64,000 nucleotides of DNA from Lacinutrix himadriensis (lineage in GTDB: Bacteria > Bacteroidota > Bacteroidia > Flavobacteriales > Flavobacteriaceae): NCBI RefSeq assembly GCF_001418105.1, contig NZ_LIQI01000024.1, positions 62,001-126,000 on the forward strand, read 5' to 3'. The notes under the pieces are model-generated. The model did not search any database. It was not told the origin of the DNA and saw only the letters and a program-made list of their open reading frames with translations. The position numbers and the translations under genes were made by a program. Shown here piece by piece: positions 1-8,586 of the stretch. How positions within the stretch are numbered: the first letter of the stretch is position 1; every line of letters starts with the position of its first letter.

Positions 1-16
1 CTATAATTTTTACTTT

Positions 17-69
17 TATAGCTCAAATATAGTTAATTTTTGAGCTATAAAGTTGGTTTGTATAGCTCA
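17..69. repeat. Three copies of TATAGCTCA
   Basis: TATAGCTCAAA at 17-27 is followed by its reverse complement TTTGAGCTATA at 39-49, and TATAGCTCA recurs at 61-69. The first two copies could form an 11-bp stem with an 11-base loop. There is no T-tract, so this may be an operator or repeat remnant. The function is unknown. Confidence 0.5.
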
Positions 70-194
70 TAGTTTTTTTTTGAAGTATTTGAATAAAAAA
101 AATAGGGGATACTTGTTATTAAAATATCGTACAAAATCTTTCTGGACCATTTCTTTATAAAGCCAAGAATTGAAGCCTGTTGCTGCTAATACAT

Positions 195-228
195 AAAAAA
201 GCCTTTCCAGAAATGGAAAGGCTTTTTT
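195..228. terminator. Bidirectional intrinsic terminator
   Basis: GCCTTTCC (201-208) pairs with GGAAAGGC (215-222) across a 6-base loop. Six A precede and six T follow, so the hairpin has a T-tract in both directions. It can end the minus-strand fucose operon that finishes at 371 and any plus-strand transcript arriving from outside the window. Confidence 0.8.
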
Positions 229-370
229 GTTTTATAGGATATAATAGAATAGGGTTAAATCTGTTCTTTTTAGCTTGGCTAAGCTTGTTTTGTAAATGCA
301 AGGCTATGTTTGTGTGAAATTGCCTTTTCGTCTAAATAAGTCAAGGATTTGAGCCAATGCGGTATCTATA

Positions 371-1522
371 TTATTTTTTAAATAAATGCTGTGGTAAATC
401 TTCTACTCTTTCACAACATAATTGCTCCATTACTTGTTGCAATTCAGTTTTTAAAAGTGAAATGGTATGATCACCACCTTTGTTTCCTAAAGCAGAAACA
501 CCGTACATAAAGGAACGTCCCATAAAAGTGAATTTAGCACCACTTGCAAGAGATCTTGCTACGTCTGGACCAGATCGAACACCACTATCCATCATCACTT
601 CAATTTGATCACCATATTTAGCAGCAATATTTGCTAATGGTTTAATTGATGATTCTCCGGCATCTAGTTGTCTTCCTCCGTGATTAGAAACAATAATTCC
701 GTCTAATCCTAAACGAATAGCTTCTTTTGCGTCCTCTTCAGAAGCCACACCTTTTAATACTATTTTACCTTTCCACATATCGCGAATAGGTTTTATTTTC
801 TCTTCGTTTAAACGTCCAGAAAAGGTGTCATTCATAAACTTACCTAATTGTTTTAAATCTAAACCTTTAGGCATATATGGTTTTAATGTTGCAAAATTTG
901 GTTGTCCGTAGCGCAAAGTATTCATTGCCCATTTTGGCTTTCCTAAAACTTGCATGATATTTTTAACAGACATTTTAGGAGGCATTGCCAACCCATTTCT
1001 AATATCTCTTGGTCTAAATCCGAAAGTAGGTACATCGCAAAGTATAACTAATACTGGGCACTCTGCAGCGGCTGCTCTTTTTATAATATCGTCTCTTAAA
1101 CGGTTTTCTGTAGGATGGTATAATTGAAACCATGCTTTTCCTTCCGTTAATTCTGCAGCTCTTTCAATACTAGTAGTAGTTACAGTACTTAAAATAAAAG
1201 GAACATTATGTTTATGTGCCGCTTTTGCTAAAATTTCTGGAGCATTTGGCCACATTAATCCTTGTAGTCCAACTGGTGCTATTCCAAAAGGAGCATCATA
1301 TTCGATACCAAATAATTTTGTTTTTAAACTTGCTCCATTAAAATCCCTTAAATATTGAGGAACTAACTGAACATCTCTAAGTTCGGATGTGTTTCTATGC
1401 AGATTTACATCTTCATTGCATCCACCATCTAGATATTCAAAAGCAAATTTTGGAATCATTTTCTCTGCTTTTGTTCTTAAGTCATCTACGGATGGGTATT
1501 TTGAGTTAAATTCTATAGCCAT
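371..1522 (-). CDS. lldD: FMN-dependent L-lactate dehydrogenase (LldD type)
   Basis: A 383-residue member of the FMN-dependent alpha-hydroxy-acid dehydrogenase family, close to the usual LldD length (about 390). The active-site signature SNHGGRQLD, with its catalytic His near residue 281, and the FMN/phosphate-binding stretch DSGVRSGPDVARSLASGA are visible. The family oxidises L-lactate to pyruvate with electrons passed to the quinone pool. Here it would complete L-fucose breakdown, in which lactaldehyde becomes lactate and then pyruvate. It is the last gene of the minus-strand run aldA, fucP, mutarotase, lldD. It starts 7 bp after the mutarotase stop, so co-transcription is likely, and a strong terminator lies 140 bp downstream. 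Other 2-hydroxy-acid substrates cannot be excluded from sequence, but the neighbours favour L-lactate. Confidence 0.88.
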   Translation of the reverse strand: MAIEFNSKYPSVDDLRTKAEKMIPKFAFEYLDGGCNEDVNLHRNTSELRDVQLVPQYLRDFNGASLKTKLFGIEYDAPFGIAPVGLQGLMWPNAPEILAKAAHKHNVPFILSTVTTTSIERAAELTEGKAWFQLYHPTENRLRDDIIKRAAAAECPVLVILCDVPTFGFRPRDIRNGLAMPPKMSVKNIMQVLGKPKWAMNTLRYGQPNFATLKPYMPKGLDLKQLGKFMNDTFSGRLNEEKIKPIRDMWKGKIVLKGVASEEDAKEAIRLGLDGIIVSNHGGRQLDAGESSIKPLANIAAKYGDQIEVMMDSGVRSGPDVARSLASGAKFTFMGRSFMYGVSALGNKGGDHTISLLKTELQQVMEQLCCERVEDLPQHLFKK

Positions 1523-1529
1523 AGTTTTA

Positions 1530-1865
1530 TTAGTCTTGTAGTTGATAAATTTTATCCATTAATAACCATTTTTCATTTTCATTTGCCCAAGGCAATTTTT
1601 GCTGATATTTCCACATTAAGTTTTCCCACTCTTGCACTTTCGGATTTTCTAAATCCATAGTAGTTTTCTTTTCAAAAGAAAAATAGTCGTTCACTTCCAT
1701 AATCATGAATAACCGATTTCCAGTTAAGTAAATATCTAAATGCTCTATGCCTGCAGATTGAATACTCTTTGTTATTTCAGGCCATATCTCTTTATGATAT
1801 TTTTTATATTCTGAAATGAGCGTAGCATCATTAATGAGATCTAAAGCAAAACAATGTCTTTTCAT
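1530..1865 (-). CDS. L-fucose/L-rhamnose mutarotase (RhaM family)
   Basis: A 111-residue cytoplasmic protein of the RhaM (DUF718) mutarotase family. The family interconverts alpha and beta anomers of 6-deoxy-hexoses so that the isomerase receives its preferred anomer. The YKKYHKEIWPEI segment near residues 20-31 carries the conserved His, and the length matches the family (about 105-115). It is not of the E. coli FucU type, so the substrate is inferred from context. It lies 11 bp after fucP and 7 bp before lldD, and every neighbour serves L-fucose use, so L-fucose mutarotation is the likely role. Confidence 0.85.
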   Translation of the reverse strand: MKRHCFALDLINDATLISEYKKYHKEIWPEITKSIQSAGIEHLDIYLTGNRLFMIMEVNDYFSFEKKTTMDLENPKVQEWENLMWKYQQKLPWANENEKWLLMDKIYQLQD

Positions 1866-1876
1866 TAAATTGGATG

Positions 1877-3175
1877 TTACTTATGAATTTTCAATGTTCT
1901 ATAACCATATACAGCAATAAAACAGAAACAAATAAATGGAAGGATAAAAGAAAAATTAACACCAGAAAAAGGTCCTATTTTTTCCATATCGATCATGGAT
2001 CCTTGTAAAATTGGCATTAACGCGCCACCTACAATTGCCATAACTAAACCGGCAGCTCCAAGTGCAGTATCTTCTTTGTTTAATCCGTCTAATGCAATAC
2101 CATAAATGGTTGGAAACATTAAAGACATAAATGCCGAAGTAGCAACTAGTAAATAAACACCCATAATTCCTTCAATTAAAATAACTCCAGAAATGGTTGC
2201 CATTGCACAAATTGCAAAAATCATTAATAATTTTTTGGAGTTTATGTATTTCATTAAAAAGGTACTTATAAATCTGCTACATAAAAAGATCGTCATTGCA
2301 ACAATGTTATAGTTTTGTGCTTCCGCTTTAGGGATACCTAAGTTACCTGCATACTGAATAATGAATGTCCAACACATGATCTGCGCAGCTACATAAAAAA
2401 GTTGTGCTAAAACACCTTCTTTATATTTACTGTTTTTAAATAATCTTTTAAAAGAAGACATGGCACTAGTTGGGTTTTCAATGTTTTTCCTTTTAGGCAT
2501 TTTTATTAAACTAATAATAATAAGCATCGCTATTACCACGAAACCTAGTATTACATAAGGATTTCTAATAATGGCTAAATCGTGTGTTCTTACGGTTGCT
2601 TTTTCAATTTCAGATAGGGTACTAAAAATGATTTCACCTGCTTCATTTCTTTTATCTGAATCTAAGGCTACTAAAATAAATTTTGAAGCTACAAACATTC
2701 CGAATAAAGAACCAATTGGATTAAAAGCTTGGGCAAGATTTAAACGCTGTGTTGCTGTTTTTTCATCTCCCATAGATAATATGAAAGGATTTGCAGTGGT
2801 TTCTAAGAAAGCCAAACCAAAGGTTAAGATGTATAAAGATCCAAGGAAAAATCCGAAGACTTCAAATTCTGCAGCAGGATAAAATAATAATGCGCCAATA
2901 GCATATAATGTTAAACCTAGAAGGATACCGCTTTTGTAGCTGTATTTTCTAACAAATAGCGCAGCTGGTATTGCCATAGTTGCGTAACCGCCATAAAAGG
3001 CTAGTTGTACAAGTGCTGCTTTGGCAGATGAGATTTCCATAACTGTAGCAAAGGCTGCTACCATAGGATTGGTAATGTCATTTGCGAATCCCCATAAGGC
3101 AAACAAAGAAGTTATAACTATAAATGGAAGTAAGTATTCTTTAGATACTACAGGTGTTTTTGTGGAAGAAGCCAT
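1877..3175 (-). CDS. fucP: L-fucose:H+ symporter FucP (MFS)
   Basis: A 432-residue major facilitator superfamily permease, close to E. coli FucP (438). About twelve hydrophobic segments can be read, and the FucP-like stretch FYGGYATMAIPAAL occurs near residue 60. It would import L-fucose through the inner membrane with protons. It follows aldA across an intergenic perfect hairpin at 3211-3259, so its level may be set partly by read-through. It precedes the mutarotase by 11 bp. Other FGHS-family sugars (galactose, glucose) are possible substrates, but the fucI/aldA neighbourhood supports fucose. Confidence 0.88.
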   Translation of the reverse strand: MASSTKTPVVSKEYLLPFIVITSLFALWGFANDITNPMVAAFATVMEISSAKAALVQLAFYGGYATMAIPAALFVRKYSYKSGILLGLTLYAIGALLFYPAAEFEVFGFFLGSLYILTFGLAFLETTANPFILSMGDEKTATQRLNLAQAFNPIGSLFGMFVASKFILVALDSDKRNEAGEIIFSTLSEIEKATVRTHDLAIIRNPYVILGFVVIAMLIIISLIKMPKRKNIENPTSAMSSFKRLFKNSKYKEGVLAQLFYVAAQIMCWTFIIQYAGNLGIPKAEAQNYNIVAMTIFLCSRFISTFLMKYINSKKLLMIFAICAMATISGVILIEGIMGVYLLVATSAFMSLMFPTIYGIALDGLNKEDTALGAAGLVMAIVGGALMPILQGSMIDMEKIGPFSGVNFSFILPFICFCFIAVYGYRTLKIHK

Positions 3176-3210
3176 AACTTAAAATTGATTTTAAAACATT
3201 TAAAATAAAT

Positions 3211-3259
3211 AAAAATTACTATTTAGGTTATCCTTTGAAAATCCTAAATAGTAATTTTT
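3211..3259. terminator. Perfect hairpin between aldA and fucP
   Basis: AAAAATTACTATTTAGG (3211-3227) is mirrored by its exact reverse complement at 3243-3259 with a 15-base loop, giving A/T tracts on both strands. Because it lies between two co-directional genes of the fucose set, it probably acts as a partial terminator that lowers fucP, mutarotase and lldD expression relative to aldA. Alternatively it separates two transcription units. Confidence 0.75.
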
Positions 3260-3280
3260 TTAATGAACTAGATATAAATT

Positions 3281-4720
3281 CTATTGGTATTGTGCGTAGA
3301 TCACTTTTGTTTGTAAGTACTCTTCCATACCGTGTTTACCATCAGCACCACCTAAACCAGATTTTTTCCAACCTGCGTGGAATCCTTGAATTGCTTCAAA
3401 ATGCTCTCTATTAATATATGTTTCTCCAAATTCTAAGCTATCTGCAGCGTGCATTACTTTATTAAAGTTTTCAGAGAAAATAGAAGAGGTTAATCCGTAT
3501 TCACTATCATTAGCTAAAGCAATAGCTTCATCTAAAGTACCAAATTTCATTACTGGTAATACAGGTCCGAATACTTCTTCCTGGATGATCTGCATGTTTT
3601 GTTTTACGTTGGTTAATAAAGTTGGTTGGTAAAAATAACCTTTGTCAAACTGACTAGATCTATTTCCTCCTAATACCACTTCGGCACCTTCTTTTTTAGC
3701 GAAGTTTACCATTTCTTCTACTTTATCTATTTGTGCTTGAGAAACCATTGCACTCATATCTGGGTTGTTGGTAGAGAAAGCGTCTTCTACTTTTACTTCC
3801 TTGAATTTCTTAGTAACCTTATCCATAAACTCGTCATAGATAGAATCTTCTACGTATACTCTTTCTGCACAGTTACAAACTTGTCCGCTAAAAATTATTT
3901 TAGAGCTCACAATTGCATTTACAGCAAGATCTAAATTAGCATCGGCACAAACAATCGCTGGTGCTTTTCCTCCTAATTCTAAAGATACTTTTGTAATGTT
4001 TGCTGCTGCAGCTTCCATAATTTTTTGTCCTGCAAAAACACTTCCTGTTAAACTTACAATACCAGTATTTGGATTGCTAGTAAGTGCGTTTCCAACCGTT
4101 GGTCCAGGACCACATACAAAGTTTAATACGCCATCAGGTAAACCAATAGATGCAATTAATTTTGCAAATTCCATTACGGTATTTGGTGCAATACAACTAG
4201 GTTTAATTACACAAGAGTTTCCAGTTACTAAAGATGGTGCTATTTTTCTAGCCATTACAAAGAATGGGAAGTTCCAAGGTAAGATACCTACAGCGACTCC
4301 AATAGGAGCTTTATGTAAAAAGATGTGTTCTTTACGTCTATCACTTTGAATAATTTCTCCTTCTATTCTACGAGCCCAACCTGCGTTGTAATCAAAATAG
4401 TCTGCTGTTACATCAATTTCTACTTGTGCTAAACCAATTACCTTTGCTTGTTCTGAAGCTAAAGTCTCTGCTAAAAACACTCTGTTCTCACGAATGATGT
4501 TAGCCATTTGGTTTAAATAACCAGCTCTTTCAATAGCAGTAAAAGTTCTCCATGTTTTTTGAGATTGATAAGCAACTTCAATTGCCATGTTTGCATCTTC
4601 TCTAGATCCTTCAGGTATAGTAGAAAGAACTTCTTCTGTACAAGGATTTAGAACTTCTGTTACTTTCGTGGAAGTGGATTTAACAAACTTTCCGTTTATA
4701 AATTGATCAAATTGTTTCAT
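3281..4720 (-). CDS. aldA: Lactaldehyde dehydrogenase (AldA)
   Basis: A 479-residue NAD-dependent aldehyde dehydrogenase, the same length as E. coli AldA. It carries the nucleotide-binding GILPWNFPFF segment, the general-base region SLELGGKAP, and the active-site stretch GQVCNCAERVYV with cysteines at residues 282 and 284, which is highly characteristic of AldA. The enzyme oxidises L-lactaldehyde, the aldolase product of L-fuculose-1-phosphate, to L-lactate. It heads the minus-strand set that continues with fucP. The upstream region at 4721-4927 contains a plausible -7 box and an inverted repeat that may be the regulator site. Confidence 0.92.
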   Translation of the reverse strand: MKQFDQFINGKFVKSTSTKVTEVLNPCTEEVLSTIPEGSREDANMAIEVAYQSQKTWRTFTAIERAGYLNQMANIIRENRVFLAETLASEQAKVIGLAQVEIDVTADYFDYNAGWARRIEGEIIQSDRRKEHIFLHKAPIGVAVGILPWNFPFFVMARKIAPSLVTGNSCVIKPSCIAPNTVMEFAKLIASIGLPDGVLNFVCGPGPTVGNALTSNPNTGIVSLTGSVFAGQKIMEAAAANITKVSLELGGKAPAIVCADANLDLAVNAIVSSKIIFSGQVCNCAERVYVEDSIYDEFMDKVTKKFKEVKVEDAFSTNNPDMSAMVSQAQIDKVEEMVNFAKKEGAEVVLGGNRSSQFDKGYFYQPTLLTNVKQNMQIIQEEVFGPVLPVMKFGTLDEAIALANDSEYGLTSSIFSENFNKVMHAADSLEFGETYINREHFEAIQGFHAGWKKSGLGGADGKHGMEEYLQTKVIYAQYQ

Positions 4721-4816
4721 GTTAAAAGGTTTTATGTTTTATTATACCGCTGTGCTTATTACATTAGGGTGCAATATTTTTATAAGCAAATAGGGAATTA
4801 AAATAATGATTGCGTA

Positions 4817-4847
4817 CAAACATATAAATAGAATACTTAAAAGTATT
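4817..4847 (-). promoter_or_regulatory. Candidate aldA promoter with inverted-repeat operator
   Basis: On the minus strand TATGTTTG (complement of 4817-4824) fits the Bacteroidota -7 element TAnnTTTG. Immediately upstream lies the 7-2-7 inverted repeat AATACTT/AAGTATT (4832-4838 and 4841-4847), which occupies the place of the -33 box; no TTTG is present there. This arrangement suggests control by a bound regulator, possibly the AraC protein encoded next door. No transcription start is known. Confidence 0.45.
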
Positions 4848-4927
4848 TATCCATAATAATCAATAATATGTACAATTTAAACATTTGTCTTGTTCGGGTT
4901 AAAATAAGACAATTATTTAAGATGTTA

Positions 4928-5827
4928 TTAAGTATATTTTCCGGATTTGTAAACAGCGGGAGTTAAGCCGGTTACAGATTTGAATACTCTAGAGAAATGA
5001 TAGCGATCTGAAAAGCCTAAATTGAAAGCGACTTCTTCAATTGTGTTATTTGAATGTTCAAATAAGTCACATGCTTTTGCTATTTTTCTGTTTTGAATAA
5101 AATTATGTACCGAAATATTCATCTCTTGCTTAAATAATCTGGCAAAAGAATTGGAAGCCATATTTACAACATCTGCAATTTCTGCATTGCTTAATTTTTT
5201 ATCGACATGCATTTCAACAAAACGAATCACTTTTAAAACCCGATCATCCATATTTATGGTTTTCCATAATTCCGGACCAATATTAGTAAGTGTCTCTTTT
5301 ATAAAGGCTTGTAGTTTTAGATTGAAAGTTAATTTAAAATCGGTGTTTTCTATTTTTAATCTTTCGGTTAAATAAAGTAACCTTTCTTTTAAATAATCGG
5401 TTAATTCAATTTCGATAATTCTTGGGTATACATTATCAAAAGGAACCCCTAAGTTAAAATGTGTAAAAAAATGAATCAATGATTTTTCTTCATATTTACT
5501 TTCATCAATAGTATTGGTTAAGTGTTTTCCAGAAACATGAATGCCTGTTTTGTAAACGTGGTGTTTAGCAAAGCGAGAAGAAAAAGATGTGAATGGCGGA
5601 ATGATATATAACATGTCTGGTCGCATGCTTGTTATTTTATCATTGTGAATGAGTTCGCCACCTTCATTTTTATTCCAATAGATTCTCCAATACGGAAAGA
5701 CCATATCGTGGCAATCCCACAAGTCTAGTAGCCAATATCTGCAACAAAGTAACTTTAGTTTTAAGTCAATAAAATTTTGAAAATTGGAGGATGGATCTCC
5801 TAAACCTATGTTTTTAGAAATTTTCAT
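4928..5827 (-). CDS. AraC-family regulator of the fucose block
   Basis: A cytoplasmic transcription factor of 299 residues when started at the ATG at 5827. The frame extends to 5839 only through a TTG codon. The N-terminal two thirds resembles an AraC-type effector-binding region. The C-terminal 100 residues contain two helix-turn-helix motifs, including the typical EEVAFNLGFSDRYHFSRVFK segment and the ending TGLTPAVYK. It lies between the aldA set (same strand) and the divergent aldolase-fucI-kinase-fbp set, so it most likely senses L-fucose or a catabolite and controls both. It is unrelated in layout to DeoR-type FucR of enterobacteria. The effector is inferred only from position. Confidence 0.85.
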   Translation of the reverse strand: MKISKNIGLGDPSSNFQNFIDLKLKLLCCRYWLLDLWDCHDMVFPYWRIYWNKNEGGELIHNDKITSMRPDMLYIIPPFTSFSSRFAKHHVYKTGIHVSGKHLTNTIDESKYEEKSLIHFFTHFNLGVPFDNVYPRIIEIELTDYLKERLLYLTERLKIENTDFKLTFNLKLQAFIKETLTNIGPELWKTINMDDRVLKVIRFVEMHVDKKLSNAEIADVVNMASNSFARLFKQEMNISVHNFIQNRKIAKACDLFEHSNNTIEEVAFNLGFSDRYHFSRVFKSVTGLTPAVYKSGKYT

Positions 5828-5854
5828 TTTATGCAACAATGTTTAAATTAGATA

Positions 5855-5905
5855 CAAAAATACGGATTTTGAATATTTATTAAACGTATTAATCTAATAG
5901 TTTTG
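5855..5905. promoter_or_regulatory. Divergent promoter region araC / aldolase operon
   Basis: On the plus strand TAGTTTTG (5898-5905) fits TAnnTTTG and lies 22 bp before the aldolase ATG. On the minus strand TATTTTTG (complement of 5855-5862) fits the same element for the AraC gene. Correctly spaced TTTG -33 boxes are absent or poor (a TTTG at 5868-5871 is 26 bp from the plus-strand box). This suggests activator-dependent divergent transcription. Confidence 0.5.
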
Positions 5906-5927
5906 TAAACTAAATTATCAAAAGATT

Positions 5928-6722
5928 ATGAAGACTCTAAAACTTCCTATAGAAGTACAACAAGAATTAAAAAAAGTATCTACAGTAGCTGGGTACTTAT
6001 GGCAAAGAGAATGGGCAGAGAGAAATGCTGGAAACATTTCTATGAACTTAACGTCTTTCTTTAAAAAAGAAGATGTTCAAGGGATTGGAGAAGAAGTGCC
6101 TTTCGATTTTCCTAAAGAATCGGCTGGATTTGTAATTTACATTACAGGAACAGGATGTTACTTAAGAGATTTAGTAGATATGTTAGAAGAAGTATCGTGT
6201 ATTCTTTATATCAATGAAGATGCAACTGCTTATTCTATTATTTGGGGAGGTAACCGACCTAATTTTGGACCAACTTGTGAATTAATTTCTCATGCAAGTA
6301 TCCATTTATTTAACTCTATTCATCATCCAGAAAACTTAGCGGTTGTGCATACACATCCATTAGAATTGATCTGTATGAGTCACCATGAGTTATTTGATAA
6401 CGAAGAAGAATTAAACAGACAAATTTGGGCAATGTGTCCAGAGGTTAAAGTATTTGTCCCTAAAGGAATTCACTGTACTCCGTATGCTTTATCAAGCACA
6501 GCAGCTTTAGCAGAGGTAACCATGGAGGCTTTTAAAACAAGAAATGTTTCCTTATGGGAAAAGCATGGAGCAACAGCAACTGCACCAGATGTAATGCAAG
6601 CTTGGGACTTTTTAGATGTAGCAAATAAAGGAGCTAAAATGTTAATGATGTGTTGGGCAGCAGGTTTTAAACCAGCAGGACTTTCTAATGAGCAATTAAC
6701 AGAATTAGAACAATTCACATAA
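5928..6722 (+). CDS. Class II aldolase, RhaD type (fuculose/rhamnulose-1-P aldolase)
   Basis: A 264-residue class II (Zn-dependent) aldolase resembling rhamnulose-1-phosphate aldolase RhaD (274) rather than the shorter E. coli FucA (215). The zinc ligands fit HTH in VVHTHPLE and the later His in WEKHGA. The Glu in GPTCELISHASIH matches the RhaD acid/base position. The reaction in this pathway would be L-fuculose-1-phosphate to DHAP plus L-lactaldehyde. It is the first gene of the plus-strand operon and lies 15 bp before fucI. No rhamnose isomerase is present, so I infer a fuculose-1-phosphate role for a RhaD-type scaffold. Whether it also cleaves rhamnulose-1-phosphate is open. Confidence 0.85.
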   Translation: MKTLKLPIEVQQELKKVSTVAGYLWQREWAERNAGNISMNLTSFFKKEDVQGIGEEVPFDFPKESAGFVIYITGTGCYLRDLVDMLEEVSCILYINEDATAYSIIWGGNRPNFGPTCELISHASIHLFNSIHHPENLAVVHTHPLELICMSHHELFDNEEELNRQIWAMCPEVKVFVPKGIHCTPYALSSTAALAEVTMEAFKTRNVSLWEKHGATATAPDVMQAWDFLDVANKGAKMLMMCWAAGFKPAGLSNEQLTELEQFT

Positions 6723-6737
6723 TAAAAAAATATAATC

Positions 6738-8525
6738 ATGAGTAGATTAATAGGTAGACTACCAAAAGTAGGAATTCGTCCGGTGATTGATGGACGTGAA
6801 TTAGGTGTTAGAGAGTCTTTAGAAGTTCAAACTATGGACATGGCTAAAGCTGCAGCAAAACTAATTGAAGAAACGTTACGTTTTCCTAGTGGAGAAAAAG
6901 TAGAGGTTGTAATTGCAGATACTACTATTGGTGGTGTTGCAGATGCAGCAGCTTGTGCAGATAAATTTAAAAGAGAAGGAGTAGAGGTTTCTTTAACAGT
7001 TACACCTTGTTGGTGTTACGGGACAGAAGTGATGGATACGGATCCTTCAACTCCTAAAGCAGTTTGGGGATTTAACGGAACAGAAAGACCAGGTGCTGTA
7101 TACTTAGCAGCTGCATTGGCAGGGTATTCTCAAAAAGGATTACCAGCTTTTGGAATTTATGGTAAAGAAGTACAAGATGGTGGTGATCAAACCATTCCTC
7201 AAGATGTTTCAGAAAAAATATTACGTTTTGTAAAAGGTGGATTAGCAGTAGCACAAATGAACGGTAAGTCTTATTTATCTATAGGATATAGTTCTATGGG
7301 TATTGCAGGATCTATGGTAGATGTAAACTTTTTACAAGATTACTTAGGTGTAAGAGCTGAATTTGTAGAGTCTGTAGAGATTTTAAGACGTATAGATGAA
7401 GGTATCTTCGATCAAGAAGAATATGCAAAAGCATTAGCTTGGACTAAAGAAAACTGTAAAGAAGGAAAAGATTATAATAGTCCGGAAGCTCAGAAATCTG
7501 CAGAAGTTAAAGATGCAGAATGGGAAAAGGTTGTGAAAATGACTTTAATCTGTAAAGATTTAATGAACGGAAATCCTAAATTGAAAGAAATGGGATTTGG
7601 GGAAGAGTCTAAAGGTAGAAATGCTATTATGGGAGGTTTCCAAGGACAACGTCAGTGGACAGATTACCAACCAAATGCAGATTATACGGAGTCTATTCTA
7701 AATTCATCTTTTGATTGGAATGGAATTCGTCAAGCATATACCTTCGCAACAGAAAACGATTGTTTAAACGCTATTTCTATGTTGTTTGGACACTTGTTAA
7801 CTAACAAAGCGCAATTATTCTCTGATGTACGTACGTACTGGAGTCCAGAGTCTGTAGAAAGAGTTACTGGTAAAAAATTAACGGGTATTGCTAAGGATGG
7901 AATTATTCACTTAATCAATTCTGGTTCTACAACCTTAGATGCTACAGCACAACAAACAGATGCAGAAGGAAATCCTACAATGAAACCATTCTGGGATATT
8001 ACAGAAGAAGAAGTTCAAAAATGTTTAGATAACACCAAATGGCCAGCAGCTATTGGTGAGTATTTTAGAGGTGGAGGATTCTCTTCTCAATTTAAAACAA
8101 AAGGAACTATTCCATTAACTATGTGTAGAATTAATCTTGTAAAAGGGATCGGACCAGTTTTACAAATCGTTGAAGGATGGAGTGTAGAGTTACCTGGAGA
8201 TGTTCATGAAATCTTAGATGAAAGAACTAACCCAACTTGGCCAACAACATGGTTTGTACCAAGAACAACTGGAACAGGTTTCTTTAAAGATGTGTATACA
8301 GTAATGGCGAAATGGGGAGCAAACCACGGTGCGATTTCTCATGGACATATTGGAGCAGATTTAATTTCGTTAGCTGCCATGTTACGTATTCCTGTAAACA
8401 TGCATAACGTGAGTGAAGATGATGTATTTAGACCAAGTGCATGGTCTGCTTTTGGCGAAGGCTTAGAAGGAGCAGATTATAGAGCTTGTAAAAATTATGG
8501 TCCTTTATACGGATTTAAAGAATAA
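6738..8525 (+). CDS. fucI: L-fucose isomerase
   Basis: A 595-residue cytoplasmic Mn-dependent isomerase, matching E. coli FucI (591) along its length. The catalytic and metal positions are conserved: Glu339 in [15 protein letters not shown], Asp363 in [18 protein letters not shown] and His530 in NHGAISHGH. It converts L-fucose to L-fuculose and can often accept D-arabinose. It sits between the aldolase and the kinase, and a hairpin terminator follows its stop. The enzyme is the strongest single marker that this locus ends in L-fucose. Confidence 0.96.
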   Translation: MSRLIGRLPKVGIRPVIDGRELGVRESLEVQTMDMAKAAAKLIEETLRFPSGEKVEVVIADTTIGGVADAAACADKFKREGVEVSLTVTPCWCYGTEVMDTDPSTPKAVWGFNGTERPGAVYLAAALAGYSQKGLPAFGIYGKEVQDGGDQTIPQDVSEKILRFVKGGLAVAQMNGKSYLSIGYSSMGIAGSMVDVNFLQDYLGVRAEFVESVEILRRIDEGIFDQEEYAKALAWTKENCKEGKDYNSPEAQKSAEVKDAEWEKVVKMTLICKDLMNGNPKLKEMGFGEESKGRNAIMGGFQGQRQWTDYQPNADYTESILNSSFDWNGIRQAYTFATENDCLNAISMLFGHLLTNKAQLFSDVRTYWSPESVERVTGKKLTGIAKDGIIHLINSGSTTLDATAQQTDAEGNPTMKPFWDITEEEVQKCLDNTKWPAAIGEYFRGGGFSSQFKTKGTIPLTMCRINLVKGIGPVLQIVEGWSVELPGDVHEILDERTNPTWPTTWFVPRTTGTGFFKDVYTVMAKWGANHGAISHGHIGADLISLAAMLRIPVNMHNVSEDDVFRPSAWSAFGEGLEGADYRACKNYGPLYGFKE

Positions 8526-8536
8526 TAAAAATAACT

Positions 8537-8570
8537 AAAAAGGTGTTTACGCTATGTTAGACACCTTTTT
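8537..8570 (+). terminator. Terminator/attenuator after fucI
   Basis: AAAAAGGTGT (8537-8546) pairs with ACACCTTTTT (8561-8570) over a 14-base loop and is followed by more T. It lies between fucI and the kinase, so kinase, fbp and HTCS may depend on read-through or on a separate weak promoter. Confidence 0.7.
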
Positions 8571-8586
8571 TTAATTTTGATTTGTG

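Larger units (their letters stand above)
1..370. other. Non-coding left edge
   Basis: No gene is supported in this stretch. It holds a triple TATAGCTCA repeat near the edge and one strong hairpin terminator at 195-228, described separately. The remaining bases up to the end of the lactate dehydrogenase gene show no convincing reading frame or RNA gene. Confidence 0.6.

Noticed and set aside
5868-5905. Complete housekeeping-type promoter (TTTG plus TAnnTTTG) for the aldolase operon
   Set aside because: The TTTG at 5868-5871 is 26 bp from the -7 box, outside the usual spacing, so only the -7 box is claimed.
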